9,511 nt of DNA from Acidobacteriota bacterium. Lineage in GTDB: Bacteria > Acidobacteriota > Terriglobia > Versatilivoradales > Versatilivoraceae. The notes below the pieces were generated by a model, which ran no database searches, had not been told where the DNA came from, and saw nothing but the letters and a program-made list of their open reading frames with translations. The stretch lies in contig JAPOZE010000619.1 in NCBI GenBank assembly GCA_026706225.1, forward strand, positions 1 through 9,511, read 5' to 3'. Every line of letters begins with the position of its first letter. Position 1 is the first letter of the stretch. Position numbers and translations under genes: made by a program. Of this stretch, positions 6,428-9,511 are shown piece after piece.

Positions 6428-7783
6428 ATGGGACACAAGATCCACCGCCGTCTTTTTCTGGGAGGTGGCGCCGGGTTGGGCGCCTGGCTGTCGGGTGCCA
6501 CCGACCGGACTCAAGTCCAGGCCGCCGAAACCGGCGGCAACGGATGCCTCGAACCGGGAGCCCCGACCTTTGGCCATACGATGCTCTTCATGGAGGAATA
6601 CCACCAGGCCACCATGGAGATCCTGGGTCGCCTCAGCGGCGAGCTCGACCAGGTTGGCGAGCTCACTTCGCGGGCGGCCAGTGTGATCAAGGCGGGAGGA
6701 ACGGTGTGGACCTCCATGGACGACGGCCACATGCCCGGGCCAGAGCAGAAGGCCACCAGACGGGGCAATCCCGGAATTCTCCGCAACCACAATGGATACA
6801 AGCCAGCCACCTTCGATGGGATGCAAAAGGGCGATATGGTCTTCACCAACCAGTGCAATCGCGCCGTGCAAAGGGCCCGGGACCGGGGCGTCCACGTGGT
6901 GGCGGTGACCGTGAACTACGTGGACAACGAATTCCGCCCGAAGGGCTTCACCAATACCAACGAAGACAACCTGATGCTCCAGGACGTCTCCAACGAGATT
7001 CTGCACAGCCATGTTCCCTATTACCAGGGACTGGTCCATGCGCCCCAGATTCCCGAATTCACCCTGTGCCCCTCCACCACCACCGGCAGTGGGGCGCTTC
7101 ACTGGATGCTGACCGCCGAGACCGCCAACAAGGTCTGGACCGGCAGCACCAAATCGGTGGACAAGAGCGCCGAATACCTTCGGGTGCTCACCGAGCGAGT
7201 GGAGCGGATCAGGCGACACCAGCCTCGCATCCGCGAGACCGCGGTCACCATGGCCCGGCGCATTCGCCGGGGAGGCCGCTGGTTTGCGCGCAGCCTGGAG
7301 CACCCGGGATTCGCCAGCGAGCTCAGCGGGGTGGCCTCGGGACCGATGATCATAAACTGGGGGGACTGGGAAGCAACCCGGGAACTCAACGTCATGATCA
7401 TCACCGCCATCTCGCCGGCACACACGCCGGAAATGCGACTGGCTCGGGAAAAGCAGATCGAGGGCGCCTACGTGATCGGAGTCGGTCCCGGCTCCATGGA
7501 CGGGGAGGTGCCTCCCGGTCGGTTGATCGACGTCGCCGACGCCGGTTTTGACAATTTCTCTCCGGAGCGGGAGGGCGTCATTGAAATCGCAGGCCGCAAG
7601 GAACGCATTTGCCCGACCTCGGGCATCGTGGGCAATGTCATTCAGCAGATGATCTGTGCCCAGTGGACCGATGAAATGGTCCGGCGGGGATCGGTGCCCT
7701 ATTATTGGATGGGCTTTTTCCAGAACGGGGGCCGACCCTACGACGATGCCATTCGTCCCCATTTCGAGGCCCAGGGCTTCTAG
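6428..7783 (+). CDS. Tat-exported tandem SIS-domain protein, copy 2
   Basis: A 451-residue paralogue of the preceding gene, about 60% identical by eye over the mature region and colinear throughout. Twin arginine lies in HRRLFLGGG (residues 7-8), followed by a Gly-rich hydrophobic stretch and a likely cleavage near VQA-A (about 32). Domain 1 carries GGTVWTSMDDGHMP and CPSTTTGSGALHWML (Cys214). Domain 2 carries NWGDW, TAISPAHTPEM, GRLIDVADAGFDNFSPE and CPTSGIVGNVIQQM (Cys395), about 181 residues apart as in copy 1. It lacks about seven residues of copy 1 in two loops of domain 1 (after the NHNGY and NTN segments). The signal peptides have diverged much more than the mature parts. Start: ATG 6428 has GGAGG at 6418-6422; the ATG at 6404 has no such site. 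Retention of both copies suggests different substrates or a heteromeric complex. Confidence 0.82.
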   Translation: MGHKIHRRLFLGGGAGLGAWLSGATDRTQVQAAETGGNGCLEPGAPTFGHTMLFMEEYHQATMEILGRLSGELDQVGELTSRAASVIKAGGTVWTSMDDGHMPGPEQKATRRGNPGILRNHNGYKPATFDGMQKGDMVFTNQCNRAVQRARDRGVHVVAVTVNYVDNEFRPKGFTNTNEDNLMLQDVSNEILHSHVPYYQGLVHAPQIPEFTLCPSTTTGSGALHWMLTAETANKVWTGSTKSVDKSAEYLRVLTERVERIRRHQPRIRETAVTMARRIRRGGRWFARSLEHPGFASELSGVASGPMIINWGDWEATRELNVMIITAISPAHTPEMRLAREKQIEGAYVIGVGPGSMDGEVPPGRLIDVADAGFDNFSPEREGVIEIAGRKERICPTSGIVGNVIQQMICAQWTDEMVRRGSVPYYWMGFFQNGGRPYDDAIRPHFEAQGF

Positions 7784-7799
7784 CCCAATCACTTCCTGA

Positions 7800-7804
7800 A
7801 AGGA
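7800..7804 (+). promoter_or_regulatory. Ribosome binding site that fixes the aldolase start at ATC 7812
   Basis: AAGGA with a 7-base spacer to the ATC at 7812. It lies between the stop of the second SIS gene and the only start position that gives a full-length class II aldolase, so it is the main evidence that translation begins at a non-standard codon. Confidence 0.55.
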
Positions 7805-7811
7805 ATCCACC

Positions 7812-8546
7812 ATCACACCCGAGGAAATCAGACAGGCGCGGATCGACCTTGCCGCCGCCCTCCGCTGGGCTGCACGTCTGGGGCTGAGCGAGGGGATCTG
7901 CAACCACTTCAGCCTGGCGGTCACGGACGACGGTCACCAGTTTCTGGTCAATCCGATAGGCTTCCACTGGAGCGAGCTGTGTGCCAGCGACCTGGTCCTG
8001 GCCGACAAGGACCGCCGCATCCTGGAGGGCAGCAACACCGTGGAAGATTCGGCCTTCTTCATTCACTCCCGCATACACATGGCCAAGCCCCGGGCTCGCT
8101 GCGTGCTGCACACCCACATGCCCTACGCCACCGCCATCTGCCTGCTGGAGCAGGGCAGGCTTCAGATGGCCTCGCAAAACGCCCTCCGCTTCTACGGCCG
8201 GGTGGCCTATATCGACGAATATCGCGGGTTGGCCTTTGAAAGCGCGGAGGGAGACCGACTGGCCGCGGCCATGGGCGACCGCGACGTGGCCTTTCTGGGC
8301 GCCCACGGGGTGATTGTGACCGGGCCCACGGTGTGGGACGCCTTCGACGACCTCTACTACCTGGAACGGGCCTGCGAGTCCCAGTTCATTGTTCAATCGT
8401 CCGGACAGCGGCTACGAGAAATTCCGGAATCCACGGTCAAGGCGGTGGCTCCCGTGATGCAGTCGGGTCTGGCGACCATGCGCGACCTGCACTTCCAGGC
8501 CATCCGGCGCATCCTGGACCGGGAAGAGCCGGAGTATGCCCGGTAA
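7812..8546 (+). CDS. Class II aldolase/adducin family protein with ATC in the start position
   Basis: A 244-residue zinc-dependent aldolase or epimerase of the fuculose-phosphate aldolase / AraD fold. GICNHFSL (about 28-35) is the substrate and phosphate loop. Glu78 in NTVEDSAFFIH matches the catalytic Glu position. Zinc ligands are His100 and His102 of VLHTHMP and His165 of GAHGV. These enzymes cleave or epimerise sugar phosphates in the cytoplasm; the exact substrate is not evident. The frame is bounded by a TGA at 7797. From there to 8040 there is no in-frame ATG, GTG or TTG, and starting at the GTG at 8040 would delete the first 76 residues, including the NHFS loop. The natural start reads ATC-ACA-CCC-GAG-GAA (I/M TPEE) at 7812, 7 bases after AAGGA (7800-7804). 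It is either a rare ATC start or an ATG changed by mutation or sequencing error. It follows the SIS pair by 28 bases. Confidence 0.83.
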   Translation: MTPEEIRQARIDLAAALRWAARLGLSEGICNHFSLAVTDDGHQFLVNPIGFHWSELCASDLVLADKDRRILEGSNTVEDSAFFIHSRIHMAKPRARCVLHTHMPYATAICLLEQGRLQMASQNALRFYGRVAYIDEYRGLAFESAEGDRLAAAMGDRDVAFLGAHGVIVTGPTVWDAFDDLYYLERACESQFIVQSSGQRLREIPESTVKAVAPVMQSGLATMRDLHFQAIRRILDREEPEYAR

Positions 8547-8563
8547 CTTCAGGAGGCTGATTC

Positions 8564-9307
8564 ATGAAGGTGACTGAGACGGTATTTCTGGTGGGCGGGG
8601 GCGAGACCGAGACGGTCTTTACCGACCGCATGGATTGCAATGTCTACCTCATGCGGGCCGGAGATCTCTACCTGCTGATCGACGCCGGGGGCGGGATGGG
8701 CGCCGACCAGGTCGTGGAGAATATTCGGGGGCACGGCGTGGATCCCGCCCGGGTGGAGTGGCTTCTGCTCACCCACGCTCACGGAGACCATGCCGCGGGA
8801 GCCGCACCCCTGAAGCAACGGCTGCCCAACCTGAAAGTGGCCCTCTCGGCGGAAGCTGCCGGTTGGCTGCGCACTGGCGACGAAAAGGCCATCAACCTGG
8901 ACAAGGGACGCTCCACCGGAATGTACCCCCCCGAGTTTCAGTTTCTGCCCTGCCCGGTGGACCTGGAGCTTCACGACAACCAGGAAGTGGAACTCGGCGG
9001 CAAGGCCTTCCGGGTGGTGGCGACTCCCGGCCACTGCGCGGGCCACATGTCCTTCCTGGTGGAGGACGGGGGCAAACTGGCTCTCTTCGCGGGCGACGCC
9101 ATCTTTCCCGAAGGCAAGATCCTGCTGCAGAACATCGGGGACTGCGACCTGCACCAATCCATGAGGAGCGTGGAACGGCTGGCCCGGCTCCGTCCCGACC
9201 ATCTGTTTGCGGGACATAAGCCGCCGGTCGTAAATGAGGCGGCCGCCCATTTCAAGCCCGCCACCGACCGGATCGAGGCGCTGGTTCCGCCCTGGAACCT
9301 CTTCTAG
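8564..9307 (+). CDS. MBL-fold metallo-hydrolase
   Basis: A 247-residue metallo-beta-lactamase-fold hydrolase with a complete two-metal site: His71, His73, Asp75 and His76 in HAHGDH, His157 in TPGHCAGH, the bridging Asp178 in FAGDAIF, and His218 in FAGHKPP. The order and spacing match the glyoxalase-II / SoxH-like branch, which hydrolyses thioesters, lactones or related esters. There is no signal peptide, so it is cytoplasmic. The ATG at 8564 has a strong AGGAGG (8551-8556) with 7 bases spacing, and is 17 bases after the aldolase stop, indicating co-transcription. In this setting a lactonase or thioesterase step next to the aldolase is plausible; specificity within this superfamily cannot be read from the motif alone. 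The C-terminus (VPPWNLF) is short and has no further domain. Confidence 0.87.
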   Translation: MKVTETVFLVGGGETETVFTDRMDCNVYLMRAGDLYLLIDAGGGMGADQVVENIRGHGVDPARVEWLLLTHAHGDHAAGAAPLKQRLPNLKVALSAEAAGWLRTGDEKAINLDKGRSTGMYPPEFQFLPCPVDLELHDNQEVELGGKAFRVVATPGHCAGHMSFLVEDGGKLALFAGDAIFPEGKILLQNIGDCDLHQSMRSVERLARLRPDHLFAGHKPPVVNEAAAHFKPATDRIEALVPPWNLF

Positions 9308-9366
9308 ATAGTCGGCCGAATCCCGGGCCGCGCCAAAAGCCCGGACCGACCTGGAGATCTCCCCCC

Positions 9367-9511
9367 TTGCTTGACCTGGTTGCAATCCGAAAACAATTCC
9401 CGTCGCTGGAACGCACCGTGGACAACCACCCGGCCGTCTTTTTCGATGGGCCGGGCGGGACCCAGATTCCCCGGCAGGTCATGGATGCCGTAGCCCGCTA
9501 CTACATGGCCA
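9367..9511 (+). CDS. Class V aminotransferase / cysteine-desulfurase-like protein, N-terminal fragment
   Basis: Only the first 48 codons are in the window. They read IRKQFPSLER, then PAVFFDGPGGTQIPRQVMDAVARYY. This is the standard opening of the PLP-dependent class V aminotransferase family, and the DGPGGTQ form is typical of the cysteine-desulfurase-like subgroup. The PLP lysine lies beyond the window edge, so activity cannot be judged. The start is taken as the TTG at 9367, with GGAG at 9353-9356 about 10 bases before it; there is no in-frame ATG before the conserved block. It is 59 bases after the MBL gene on the same strand, so it probably belongs to the operon. It could act on an amino sugar or amino acid product of the upstream enzymes, or be an unrelated neighbour. 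Confidence 0.82.
   Translation, partial: MLDLVAIRKQFPSLERTVDNHPAVFFDGPGGTQIPRQVMDAVARYYMA

Noticed and set aside
6281..7924. 547-codon minus-strand frame opposite the second SIS gene
   Set aside because: Longest shadow in the window but antisense to a gene with strong paralogue support; His/Val/Gly-rich with no domain.

Overview
The window is moderately high-GC bacterial DNA with a housekeeping half and an accessory half. The gene order lon - engB - rho with cmk converging on it, GC-rich codon use, occasional TTG starts, a CACGAA-type intergenic repeat and Tat-exported enzymes suggest an environmental, probably uncultured bacterium. An Acidobacteriota-like lineage is my weak guess; nothing here fixes the phylum.

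Region 1 (1-402) does not belong to what follows. Lon protease homology begins abruptly near base 403, just after where its ATP-binding half should be. The DNA to the left instead carries a GC3-rich short reading frame on the minus strand and a 16-bp direct repeat. This is either a rearrangement breakpoint or, more likely, an assembly or library chimera.

Region 2 (403-4307) is a conserved core block: the C-terminal half of Lon, then EngB (ribosome-assembly GTPase, start codon overlapping the lon stop), then transcription terminator Rho, all on plus. Cytidylate kinase lies on minus, converging on rho.

Region 3 (4308-4990) is a 683-base gene-free gap. It holds nested imperfect inverted repeats of the CCACGAATG / CATTCGTGG kind with a 10-bp internal period, followed by a possible promoter.

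Region 4 (4991-9511) looks like one plus-strand operon. It has two paralogous proteins with Tat-like signal peptides, each containing two SIS (sugar isomerase) folds, then a class II (fuculose-aldolase-type) aldolase, an MBL-fold metallohydrolase, and the start of a class V aminotransferase (cysteine-desulfurase-like). Gaps are 72, 28, 17 and 59 bases. The aldolase has no ATG/GTG/TTG at its natural start; an ATC sits there behind a good ribosome binding site. Exported double-SIS proteins next to an aldolase and hydrolase suggest an undescribed pathway for an envelope-derived sugar or amino sugar. The substrate cannot be read from the sequence.
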